Part shown: piece after piece, positions 24,950-37,400 of the stretch | Layout of the letters: every line of letters begins with the position of its first letter | Numbering within the stretch: position 1 is the stretch's first letter | Source: Camarhynchus parvulus | Lineage: Eukaryota; Chordata; Aves; Passeriformes; Thraupidae | Direction of reading: 5' to 3' | DNA length: 64,000 nt | Assembly: GCF_901933205.1 (NCBI RefSeq) | Contig: NC_044576.1 | Coordinates: 11,503,024 to 11,567,023, forward strand | The notes under the pieces: model-generated | Databases searched by the model: none | What the model was told of the DNA's origin: nothing | What the model saw: only the letters and a program-made list of their open reading frames with translations | Made by a program: the position numbers and the translations under genes

Positions 24950-26799
24950 TAATATTCTAAAAAAATATGCATCGAGATTTTCTTCAGTCCTTGATTTAGC
25001 AGCACAGAATTTGACTGAAATACTTTAGAGTGAGTAACACTGAAGAAGTATCTTAACAAAGTGCCAAGCTAGCCATGTGTTCCTTTAATCTATTCTTTAT
25101 CACAATGCTGATAGACAAAGTACACTATTTCATTTGCCTAGTAAGTATTACAGAAGACATTAATCTAGGCACACAGCTAAGCAGATTCTGGTAACTTTAA
25201 AAATGGCTACTCTGTAATTTTCTATCGGGCAGCACTCTGTGTTACCGGTTTAGCAGTGGCACTTAATACAACAAGTTACATATGCTAAAGGAGGAGAAAC
25301 TGTTACATTCAGAGAAAACTGAGTCTGTGTTGCCGTAACACAGGCTCCAGGTATTTTGGGCGCAAAGTCTTTTTTGTCCTACAGAAGAAGTTTGCTGTAC
25401 TTTGCAAAATGTGATGGTCTTTGACTCCTAGAACTTTTCTGTAGTGGCAAAGCTGGCAATATTTATTTCCTTCAAAAAGAGGTATAAACCAGTGTACACT
25501 AAAAGCACTTGCCAGTCTACATTTTTTTGTCCCTGAGGCTCTCAAGCACAGTGAACCAGGTTTCTTAATTTTCTGGTTTCAGCTGGATGCAGTTGTGTTG
25601 CTGGCTTAAATTTTCACAATTTCAACAACATCCTATGTAAAGTCCCAAGGAAATTAAAATGCTGCCAATACTCTAAAAACACAGATGTGGACATTACCAG
25701 CATTCACTTCATTATGACTTTAACCTCCTAGCCTCTTATTGTGTGACTTTCAGCAGAATTAATCTGCATAAAAAATAACTACAGTTAATTTGCTGTTAAG
25801 GATGTTAGGCATTTATAAACCAAATACAGGCAGAAAAACATCTGCCAGCAGAGGAAGGAGAGCATGAAATCAAGACTAACATCAGATTAGCTTTGAGTGT
25901 ATTCCTCTTGCTATTATGCATAGACTAACTTTATCACTTTCACTGTATATCTTTCATTAATTCTAATGAAAGCTATGGAATTAAAGTGTTTGCAGTCTTG
26001 GGTGTGGCGCTTGAAAATATTTTTACTTCTTATTTTGATCTAGGTTTAGTAAGAATTTTCTTTAGGAAAAAAACTATGACATTTTCTTTGCTTCTAGGAG
26101 ATCAAAAATACTCTGGTTTCTTTATTTAAGTGTTTAATCTACTTAAATTATCATGTTACAGAAAAATGTAAAGATAGAACCATTTAATAGCATACATTAC
26201 TTAATAAGAGGATTGAAACTTCAACTACTAAATATGTGGCAGAGTGAGAAACTGCTGGACTGGAGGTGGATGGTTGTGCTTTGCCATGCTGAGAAACCAA
26301 ATGAATGCAACAGGTCTCTTGACAATCAGTATGTGCAAACTGCAGCTCACACAGACAAAGTGAATGTGTCAGTGTTGGAGCAGTAATGCATTATTTATTT
26401 CATAGGTATTTTTATGGTTTGAGGCACTAGGGATTAAACATGTTAGTGAAAATTGAAGACATGCACACAGAAATCCAGGAGATACGAACAGTTTAGGATT
26501 GTGTAGTAACACTAATTCTCTTAAATTGCATATCCTGTATATTTTTTTTTTCAGACTTAATTTGTAAAGTCTTCAATTTCTCTGTGAACCAGGAAGTGGA
26601 AAGACTTCCTACTGGTATACTCTATGACTATCCCGTGAGTTTGGGAGGAATGAGTAAAGGAACCCAGGACAGGGAAACATCTGCTCGCTCACCACATGTA
26701 GTCTATGGTTACAGGCAGCCATATCATATAGCTCCTTTTGAAAACTGATCAGGTTTTACTTGGGAAGCATTTCAGTATTTTGCCTTTGCTACTGCTGGT

Positions 26800-27240
26800 G
26801 TGGGAAGCTGCTCCAGAACCTCAGTCCTCTCCTAACTAGAAATCTTCCAGTTTCTAGGGTGAGTGTAACTCATGGCCACTTTATAGTCATTTGTTCTCCT
26901 GCCAACATTGTCCTCCACTGAAATAGCTCTTATCCCTCCCTGGTGTTTATCTCAGGATGTATTAATAGACTGCAATCATATCCTCTCTCAGCATTCAATC
27001 ACATCCTCTCTTAGCTTTCTTTCTGTAGGACTAACTAACCAAGCCAGGTTTTCTCAGTTTCTTCACACAAAGTATACAGAGCCTCTATTCCTCTGGCCTT
27101 CTCAAGGCTGTTCTCTTGTGCTTTTCATCTCCTTGCTCATGCGTGGCTACACGTACATGTGGCATCCCAGAGCAGATCTTGTCAGTGCCTTCTGCTCTGT
27201 GTGCACAGTTCTGTTTGTGTTAGTTAAGGGACAGGTGATA
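26800..27240 (-). repeat. Old CR1 LINE fragment, antisense
   Basis: The + strand text (aactagaaatcttccag, then catggccactttatagtcat, then tccctccctggtgtttat and caatcatatcctctctcag) follows the antisense of an old CR1 subfamily I recognise from birds and turtles. It is diverged and has lost its coding capacity. A short duplication inside it is reported as a finding. The 111-codon + strand open frame over this repeat is fortuitous. Confidence 0.75.
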
Positions 27241-28560
27241 TGAAATTGATTCTGTCTAACTGGAAATTTCTCCTAACATGGGCAAGTGCTTTCTTGAGGA
27301 AAAGAGGAGTTAAGCATTCACAGAAACATACATGCTTTGCTTATGTTATCTGAGATGAGGACAGTTCTAAAGAGGATGACCCTGTGTACACAAGTTTTGT
27401 TCAAAAAAAACACTGAAAACATTGTGCACAAGAAGGGACCAGCAATGGCAAGATCAGACTTTTGTCATGAAGTCCCCATTTGTTACCACTGCTTTTAAAC
27501 AGTAACTGATTTCTTAATTTGAACATTATAGGCACTGCTTAATATCTTAGGTTTTGATGTTTAGTTTTTCTAGTGCTGTCAAAAACAAAAGTTGTTTAGC
27601 AAATCCTACCAAAAAAAAGGGCTGTAGTTGTGTGTTTTTAAAGTCCTTAAACCTGGATAGAGAAAAGAGATAAACTAATCTGATCTGGACAAAATGTGTA
27701 TCAGTAAATCATACAGTATTTTTCTTTTGTTTTTATGAAACTGCCTAATAAGAAACACATTTTGAAATGGGGTGTTCTATGAAGTTTTTTCTGCATAGCA
27801 AAGAAATGTGTAACAGCTTTAGGACTGAATATCCTCTCTTAATTCTGCCTGTTATCACCACTGAAAATATATGTTGTTTTTCTGTTGTAAAAGTTGGTGA
27901 AAATGCATGTATCAGTTCAGATTTATATCTTCAGTGATGATCATATTCCAGGAGGTTAAATAATTATAAACAAAACCTGCCAGCTTTAGTTTTTAAGTAC
28001 CTCTTGTATCTGCAATTTCTCTAATATTGTGTCCACAACTATCTGTTTCAAAATTGAAATGGGATTTAGCAGACTTCTATTATTTTACCACGTAGTTTGT
28101 GTCATACATGATGATAGAAAGTGTTCTTTTCTGTTTAGGAAACTTCCAGAAATAAGAGCAATGTTATGATTGCAATTCATCACTTCCAATTGGCCTGCAT
28201 TTGCAAAAAGCTGTTTGTTGCAATAATTACATCCATAAAAAATCCAACACTAATCTTTAGTATCATCTTTATAGCATACCTACATTTCTTCCAAAACTAA
28301 TCTGTGAGTTTCAGTGGCTTAGACAGTAACATCTTACTCATACCTCTCTGATGTTCTTGGACATACAGAATTCTCACTGACTTGAATGAAGTGAAAAACG
28401 TGTAGAGAATAAAGGTTAAAAGCAGTGTTCTTAATATAGCCCTGCTCTTAAATTATCATTGACAGTGCCATAAAAAAATAAACAAGATCTTTCTCTTTAA
28501 ATAGCAAGGAAGGTAAGGAATGAGTGTACTTTTCCTATCTGGTTTACAAGTTGATTGCAT

Positions 28561-28592
28561 TACATACATATATATATGTATGTATGTATATA
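28561..28592. repeat. TA/TG microsatellite with a 24 bp perfect palindrome
   Basis: Bases 28561-28584 read the same on both strands (tacatacatata and its reverse complement), followed by gtatgtatatag. It is an alternating purine-pyrimidine tract that could extrude a cruciform or be a replication-slippage product. Function is not implied. Confidence 0.8.
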
Positions 28593-31500
28593 GATCTGTC
28601 AAAACTTTGTGTACTTATTTGTGTACCCAAAGGTATTGTACCTATGCCTCATGACCATAGGGGCTTTTTTCCCCTACCAGGAAAAAAAATACCAATGAGT
28701 TCTGGACCAGTAATATTAAAGATATATGATTCCATATGACATTTTTTATATAGCACGTATAGAAATTATTAGAAGATCTTTTAAAAAAAGTTGCATTGTC
28801 TCTTTTCACCCATTATCACTATATCTTTATTTTTAAATCCTATAAAATATAAACAGCGAGTTCCTTTGTACCAAGTGTGGCCTATACAAAATGAATCTTG
28901 GTCCTTTAAATTGTTAAGAATGTTATTGACATGAATTCTCTTCCATGATGTCATCAGCCTAAACTCAGACCTATCATAGAAGTTTAATTTGCAAAAAGTA
29001 TAGAATAATGGGGCATGGTGTCTATGTCTAGATACAATCTATGTAGACATTTGTAAATAAAGCACCTAGTTCACATTCTAAGATGTTGCTGAGTGAAGGA
29101 ACCTTTGCCATTTCTCAAAAATCTACTTAGGAAAGTAAACACACAAATCCTGGACCTCATTTATTGCTTATGTCATTCCAGCTGTTAATTTAATAAGGAG
29201 CAACAGAAGCCCAAGCTTGGAGCTCCAGCAAAGCATCTCTGTATTCAGAATTTTCAAACTGCTCTACCTGGTCTTTCTGCCAAGCACCAGTTCCATCTAC
29301 TGGTGTCTCTGCCCTGACTATATTCAAATACTGTGCCAGTGCCAAGCTCATTGAAAAACCTTTCTGACAACTCCTGTGAATTTCTGCACAGGCAAGGAGC
29401 CCTTATCTCATGGTGATGTGCTGGGGAAAGAAAATGGGCAAATATCACTGTTCTGCAGTCAAATTCCCAAGCACTGGCACTATTTATCCCAGTTTCTGGG
29501 AGACAGAGGAATGTCACAGAGTGTGTTTCCCAAGTTTATATTGTACTTACAGAGGAAAATGCCATGTGCATGCTCACAGGAGTACAGACATATGTATAAT
29601 GGGAAGCTCAGTCTCTTTCTGCACTGCATGTTTAAACCTGTGGCTGAAATGCATGGCATGGTCCATGTTAATGTGGCCAACAGTGGGAGTCTTTCCACTG
29701 CCAAAAGGGATCTTTGAAGCAGATCCTGTAAAACCGAAGTGCCTTGAGAGCACAACTTCAAGTCAATAGGAGCAGTAGGTAATTGCTGTGGCTACCTGAG
29801 TTTGCATAGATTTGCTTTTGTGGCTTCATGCAGGATGTGGAAGAAATCAGTGTCAAGCTGAGTTTAGTCCTTTCTTAGTGCATAGCTTGGGCTGCCAGAT
29901 CACGCTGCCCTGAAGCTGTCCCTCCCTGTGCTCAGATACACTGCAGCTTTGGCAGCTCTTTGGCTGCAAGACTGGAGCAACTCTCATGCCTGAAACATTC
30001 ATCTGATTTGACTTGTGTCTTATGGTTGTGCAAGGACTCAATGTGCATAATATTTAAGGAATTCACAGCTGTGATTTCTCCAGGTACCAAAGGCTGACTA
30101 AGATGGCAATGAGGAACAAACTAGCATCTCTATAAAATTGGAAAAATTTAACTTTCTGGTTTTTAGCTCTAAAATCTTAATTTTTTCAAAAAAGCAAAAC
30201 AAACACAAACTTCTTGGAATTTATCTTCCCTTTAAAGTAAAGGTGAGATTTCAAAGAGCTCTGGAATTAAAGCAGATTACAGACCTTAGAAAATCCTAAC
30301 ACTCACTCTGAAAATGTTTTTGACAGTTGCTACATTTTACATTTTGTAGTAGGTTTTTGGATATTGTGTGACAGCATCCAAATAAACGTGTCTTTTCTCT
30401 ATTGAACTGAGTGAGATATTATTATTACTCAGTTACAGCATGAGAGGTTAATCTTCCCGTTCTTGGAGGAATCTGACACCCTGTATGGGCTCAATTTTTT
30501 GGGTTCCACCATAGTTTTTGATCAGAGTATACTTGGTGGCATTTAATCTGGTGCTGTACAGGCCTCTCCTTTTTATGCTCCTATTCTGTTGGCCTAGAGA
30601 GTTACTGAAGTATCCCTGATACTAAAAAAGCTGTATTTGAATCACCAGAATGAGCATTCTTCTTGCAAAGGTAAAGATGAAAATATGGGACACATAAGAA
30701 AAGAAAAAGTGGCGTTAGTGAGATCAGTGTTGAACAGAACCTGCTAGCCTGTGTTACAAGGAGGGAAAAGGTGTTAAATCTCTGCCATAGGTAATTGCTT
30801 TCAAACCATGTGTGGCACTCCAGGAGAAAAGTCTGTATGTCTAGCCCCTTCATTCCCTAGCTTTGAAATACATTTAGTTATGCACATTTCTTCACCTACA
30901 CATTGTTCTAGAAGGAATTGTAGCTTTTAGGTGTTCATTCTGCAAATACTTATGCACATACTAAAATTCCACATTACAAGATACTGGATGAATGTGAGGC
31001 TCTGAAGAGTCCTCTTTATGCGCAACACGCTGATTTCATTTATTCCTATTTTTTCATTGAGAACCTGCATTAAACTATTGTAGATCATTTGGACTTGGCT
31101 TAGATATTTAATTTTTTTTGTCACATGGAGCCACTTTGACAACTCCATGATATTAAATATACTACAAAATTTATTGCAGGCTGTTATTTTTTGTTCTCAT
31201 ATGCTTGAACTTAGCTGTGCCAAATTTTCTCAGCATTTCTCAGATTAGATAAATATATTTTTTCAGATAATTTCTACTTTTATTATGAGGGCTTGCAGAA
31301 GTCTTGCAATCAAAGTGTAGTGGGCTATAAATTGGCCACATCCATCTTACCTCTGAAAATGTAAGTTATTTAAGTGTCTGAAAGATCAAAAAATACCCAT
31401 TGTGCACTCTTTTGGAAATTCTCAATAAGCTGTGCATGTCATGGATTCAAACCATTTATCAGAGGCAAATAACTCAGACAGCTGTAGATGTGTAGAGGGG

Positions 31501-33040
31501 ATCCAAAGGGCCCTGTTTTGAGAGCATGTTCCCAAAGTTCTTGTTTTGTTCTGTCATTTATGTCCAGTTTTTTGATAAACTGTGTGCTTGAAAAGAAGAT
31601 ACTGAAGCCTAACATACCAAAGTAAGAACAGTTGGATACTGAAAAAGAAAACAGAAAATACCTAGTAAACTGTGTCTGTGCCCCTTTCCTGTCTAGCACA
31701 CTACTTGACATTACATTCCCAAAAGTCTGGAAGTCCAGCCAAACCCCAGCTCCTCCTTCAGGCCCATGACTGAGCTGTTATTAGTGTGCTTCAGTCTTTA
31801 TATACTAATACAAGTTCAAATGGGGTTTTTCATCCCTGTGGGATGTCTGCAATGCAGACACAGGTGATAAAGGCAAATACCCTAAGAGAGCAATGGTTGC
31901 TTGGTCTCTGCAGTGGCCTTGGAGTGGAGTCCCAGGTCCTGTGTGATAGTTACCAATGGGCAGTGTGACAGTTGGATCATCCACCACAGAATGGGATTGC
32001 ATTTCATTGAGATTTTCCAATTACTTTTTATTCGCCTTTGAATCTCATTTGCATATTCACTATCTAGATAATTTCATGCCAACTGGCAACTAGCAACAAG
32101 GTAGATATCAGGAAAAAGATACTATTTAAATGCAAAACCATAAGGATACCCAGCATTTAAACTGAACAAGGTTTTACCACTGATAAAGCCTCCTCTGGCT
32201 CCAGGTTGGGCACAGAAATTCAGGGCAAAGTGGAGAGGAGAAAAATCAATTTGAGGTCTCTGAAACATGACTTGTGTTGAAAGGCTGAAGAACCAGTGTT
32301 GTTTATTCCCACAAAAAGTCACATTAAAAATTTGCAAATATGTGGAAAGCCTCACATGAAGGGCACGGTTTGTTTCCCACAGCCACAGCTAATGAGTCCA
32401 GTAGTGGCCTTCAGCTAGGCTGCTCTGACTGTGAGGCTTTGAAGTAGAGTGCTTTTGATCACTGGAGGACTTTGAGAACTTTTGGTGAACATAAACCAAG
32501 ATTTGCACTGGTGATTCTGCCCAGGGACAAGTGAGGAGAACATCCCAAAGCACCTCCCAGCCTTTGTTTCTGCTATTGTATATCTGCATGCTAATATTAC
32601 AATTGACTATCTTAAACAGGCATGTTATATTTAAAATCCATGCACAATAAACTGGGTCCAAATCCTGTGCAAGTCACTGAGAGACTTTTATAAACTCATT
32701 TGAAGTAGACTGAACATAGCTATTACACTGGTCTAAATATGAGCTCTGTTTACTAACAATTTAGTATTTGCTTAGTTTGCAGTAAAACTCCTGATAAACC
32801 ATAATTAGGTGATTAGCTTTGAAATTAGTACTGAGAGCATTCCTCTTGAGGAGGAAAGTAAGGTCTGGTTTCCAGCCCTCCACCAGCTGATTTATAGATA
32901 AGGTAAAGAGAGAGCTACCAGGTCAAACCACACTCGTTTATCAATTCCTCATTTGCACTGATAAGAAGTGAATAATGGAAAATTAAATGAACCATTTTTT
33001 CTCACTTCATAAAAGTATTTTGGTTTAGTGTGAAATATAG

Positions 33041-33192
33041 GTTGTGGAATTTCCATTAATGCTTGGAAGTGTTTGAGATCTGACTGGACAAAGTTGCAGT
33101 AAACCAGACCTGAACTCAGTGTTGGTCCTTCTTTAAGCAGGAGGTTGGACTTGGTGACTTCCCTAATGTCCCCATCAAATTTAATCATAGGG
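33041..33192 (+). repeat. CR1 LINE 3' fragment
   Basis: The order gttgtggaatttccattaat, ttgagatctgactggacaaa, gcaggaggttggacttggtg, then a decayed atcatagggttattt tail matches the 3' end of avian CR1 in sense orientation. It is truncated at the 5' end and non-coding. Confidence 0.8.
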
Positions 33193-34419
33193 TTATTTAT
33201 GAAAATTACCTACATTTTCATGCTCTGCAATAAAAGATCACTGTTCTTCAAGATCTCTGTCTCCCAGTGCTAATATCTACCATATTCCTTCCTCACAATG
33301 CTTTTAAATAAAAGCATAAAAGTAGAAGCAAACAGGCATTTATTACAACATCAAACACATAAAGAGGCCCCCCTAAACTTACCACCTGTCAAAATGTCCC
33401 TGCACAAACACTTTCTGTAAAAAGGTAGCTTCATTTAATTTATATTTAAAAATTAATCAAATAACTTTTTTTTTTCCAAAGGAATTTTCTCCAGGAAAAT
33501 ATGCTTCAACAAGTTTTTCAGCTGAAAAAGCAAAAGTTGAAGCAAACACCTCAAGTGGAAGCTTTTCACTTTGCAATGGCTTGAATTTGTTTTGCAAGAA
33601 TTTGTTTGGAAATGTTTCAAAAGCCTAATTTACCCAAAATGAAAAATTTTGTCTTGGTGCTTCTGGTTTGAAATTCCAAAAATTTTCACATCTGCCAAAC
33701 CTATAAATATTTCAACTCCCTTTCCCAGTTTTAACAGAACCTCGTTTCCCTGTTTCTCAAAAATGAAAAATGTGTTTTCTGATAAACTACATGCCCAATT
33801 AGAGAAGGCATTCAAGGTCTGAGCAGAGGCTGGGATGGTGTCATGGAAATGGGAAACGCTCTGGCTCTTGAGGAGAAAGTGACTGTCAGGGGTGTCAACT
33901 GCTGTGTCTCTCCCTCCCTTTTCCTTTGAAGTTCCTGTCCAGAGGAGGAAGCTGGCAAACAGCAAAAGCAGTGAACAAGAGCAAATGGCTGAAGGCAGAT
34001 CAGCAGTTTCTGCTGGCAGCAGCCAAGGGTGCAGCTCAGCCCCTCCTTGCTTTCCTGCTTGTCCCAGGACAGTCAGTAGATTGTGAGGGCACAAATCCAA
34101 CCCAGGGGCCCCCTCTCATTTTCCTGCTGTCAGCATGTACCACACAGTCCTGCCTGTCCCTCCCATTGTATCACTTCCCTCGAGAAATTAAGATACTAAA
34201 TGGAAGTTAATCCCTATTCCATTTCCCTGCTATAGCACAAATACTGGTGGTATTCTACTGTATCTGGCTTTTATCAATAGATGTAGAAGGAGCCTTAGAT
34301 ATTTGGATATGTCTCCTTTCATAGCTATAAAAACGTCTACTATGAGATATGAACAGAGTTTCTCAGGTAAATATTGTCACCTGTGCCTGGTAGGATTGTA
34401 GATATCCTTCAGACTGCCT

Positions 34420-34433
34420 GAGAGAGAGAGAGA
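34420..34433. repeat. Short (GA)n run
   Basis: Seven GA dinucleotide units occur in tandem. It is a simple microsatellite with no other context. Confidence 0.7.
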
Positions 34434-37400
34434 AGCAGGGGAGAAGGCAGCACTGCATGGATCAGGAACACAGGACTCTGCTATGATGATACAGGGAATG
34501 GCAGCTTCACAGACATGAGACTTGGGGTAAACTTCGTGTAGACTTCATTCCTTAACATTTTATATTTTATACTATAACCTATCAGTCATGTTTCTGATGG
34601 AACATTGTTATTTAAAGAGGCGTTTTGCAGGTTTGGAGAAGCTTTTTTTTAAAGACCAAAAAAAAGAGGAAAAAAGTTTTAAGATATTTTTTCCAAATGT
34701 CCTTCATTTGGCAGGAAACCTAAAATGTTTGTATAGTAATTGGAGAAAACAATGAATAAGCCTTTATTTCAGAGCCTGGCCAGTGCCAAATTATTAGCTA
34801 AAGCAATAAAGGCTATATACAGGCACTTAAACTGAAACATTTGGGGATTTTAGCAGCAACAGCAGACATTTTGGAAATGACATAATCTTGATAACTAGTT
34901 TATCCTCAGATTTCTGACTGATTTTCCACAAGAAACTTGCTACTCTCTTTCTAACTCATTCCCTGTGTAGAAATGTGCATAGGAGTACAGCAGCACCTTC
35001 TGAGATCTTCTCTATTATTGAACCCTGTAAATATTTTTTTTTTCATTTTGGAGAGAAATAACACATTTCAACTAGTTTTCAACAAAATCTCAAGCTATAA
35101 TCTTGGAAATGAGTTCAGAGTAACCCTGAACATTTCCCAGGCTCAAAGGTTTCACATACAAAATACTGGTTTCAAGTCAATTTCTAATTTTAAACCACAT
35201 TGCAGGTGTGCAGCTACAGTTAAAACTCTGCAACAGCCCAGGCAAATGAATTCTTGCACCTGAGCCAGGCTGCCCACACCACCTGGCAGCCAGGAACACC
35301 CAGGCCAGGTGCACACTCAGCCCTCCCAACCACTGCCCTGTCTCACAGTGTGAGGAAAGGAGACCCTCAGAAGGCTTCATGAGAGCAGAGATAGCTTCTG
35401 AGAGGATTTTATATAGAAGTCATGTTTCGCTTATTCCTGATTACATAGTTGAAAAAATTAGAAGAGCAAAAAGTGGGGAAGAGAAAGGCTTCTTCCAAAT
35501 AAATGGCAAACAAGAAGGCTTTCCTAGAAGATCAAAGAGGAGTCATCATTTAAGTAGAAAGGTGGCTTTGATTTAAATAGTTTTAAAAAACAAAATGTAA
35601 TACTAGTCATTCCAGACCTGCATTTTGTATTTCCTCTATTTTCTATTTCTTCTACAGCAAGTTGGAGCTTTGCTACTTAAAACAGACTTCTGTAAACTCT
35701 AGCTAAGGAGATTCAATCGATTAGAATATAAAGACAAACCTCACTGCTGTCTTCATAAGTTTTCTCAAAATTCATGAAAAAAATCCTCCTGTTATGTCAG
35801 CTGTCTCAAGGCCAGATTATCTGTACACTTTATGTGAGGATAAACCAGCACCCAAATGGTTGCAGTGGCTTTTGTGCTGCACTTGCCACTGGTCAAAGTG
35901 TTTGCACAAAACATGAGAAGGAGGAAAATCAAATCAAGCCCATGAATTGTCCAGTTTCCTTGAAAAGAATTTCTTGTATAAATAAAGGCCTCATCCCTAT
36001 CCTGAGGTGTGTGATGGGAAGTACATATTTACCTGCATATCTCCTGCCACAGGCATGTACCTTTCTCAGGAGAGGTGGTATCTGTATCTCCTGAGGCAGC
36101 ATAGAGTGCTGTTTCACATATGAAACTAACCATACTGTGATTTTACAGCATGCTAGTCATTTCTGCACTAGTGACTCAAAATTTCTATCAGTTTTTAGCT
36201 CATTTAAGTACACTGTTGTATCCTATGTGATGTCATGTGGTCCTCAAATGTGTAGGTGAAGCCCTCAAGAGGGGATAGAGACTTGTTTCAATGCCATATG
36301 AAGTTTTCTTGAGGTGACTTACAGGGGAGTGTCAAAGCCTGACTTCCTTGTTTTTCTGCAGCTTTTTTTTTTCTTTCAGCTTTTCTCCAGTATCTGTAAT
36401 CACACTGCCCTCTCAGCATTTTACACTTTGTGATTTTGCTAGATTCCTTATCCTAGACTCATCTGATCTTCTAAAACATGACCAAAAGCTTCTTGTCCAT
36501 CCCCCTTTCTCTGTGTGCCCCGGACACAAATGATACTTAGAGTCTCCTCATTTTCCTGGAGCCCATGGAAGACAGGGCTGTCTGACTAGATAGTGTGGCA
36601 CTCAAGGTCTGGGAGCCAGATGTCCTGCACTGGGAGGGAGAAGAAGGATAAAGCAGGTTGTAAAGGTGGACATTTTATGCCAGCAACTATCAGCCTTAGC
36701 AAATATGATGAGCTCTTTCAGTCATCCAGAAGTTGTTGGCATAGCACCATGCACAGTACTGACAGAGTTACTGCTTCTATTGCTATTTCTGCTGTTCTGC
36801 AGTGAAAGCTGTGCTTATTAATAACAGTCTGACTTTTCAGCCACTGCTAACACTCCTGTTAAACTTTAAAAATAGTGGTCTCTCTTGCTGCTGTTGTTTA
36901 CAGAAGTCTCCTAAGCAGCAAGTCTTAACTGTAATTTTATGGTTGGTTTGTGATAAATTATTTCTTTTCATACTCTATTGACTTTCTTTAAATAGAAGAT
37001 AGGAGACACTACAAAACTACAAAGTAGTGGTATTAACATGAAACTACTGGAAAGGTTTGGTTGGGGTCTTTTTACATACTGACATATGTAATAAATAATA
37101 CAATATTCTCCTCTATAGGTGCTTGGGGTAGAATAGACCCAATAGTAGTGGGTGCAGCTAATATGGCTGTAGTGCTTGTGCTGAGCTCACAATGTGACTC
37201 ACATGTTATGTTTGTTTGCAAAGTTGGAGAAGAGAAGGGGCATTTTTTTCAACATTAACGTAATTTTAACTCTCATCTGCTTTCTTCTGAGCTCCCATTC
37301 CTGATTCAGCACGCATGAGTCTGCTAATGAAATCCAGATGTCAGACGAAAAAACAATAAGCTCTCCCACCCTTCTGGTGGATCAGGTTTCTCAGAGAATG

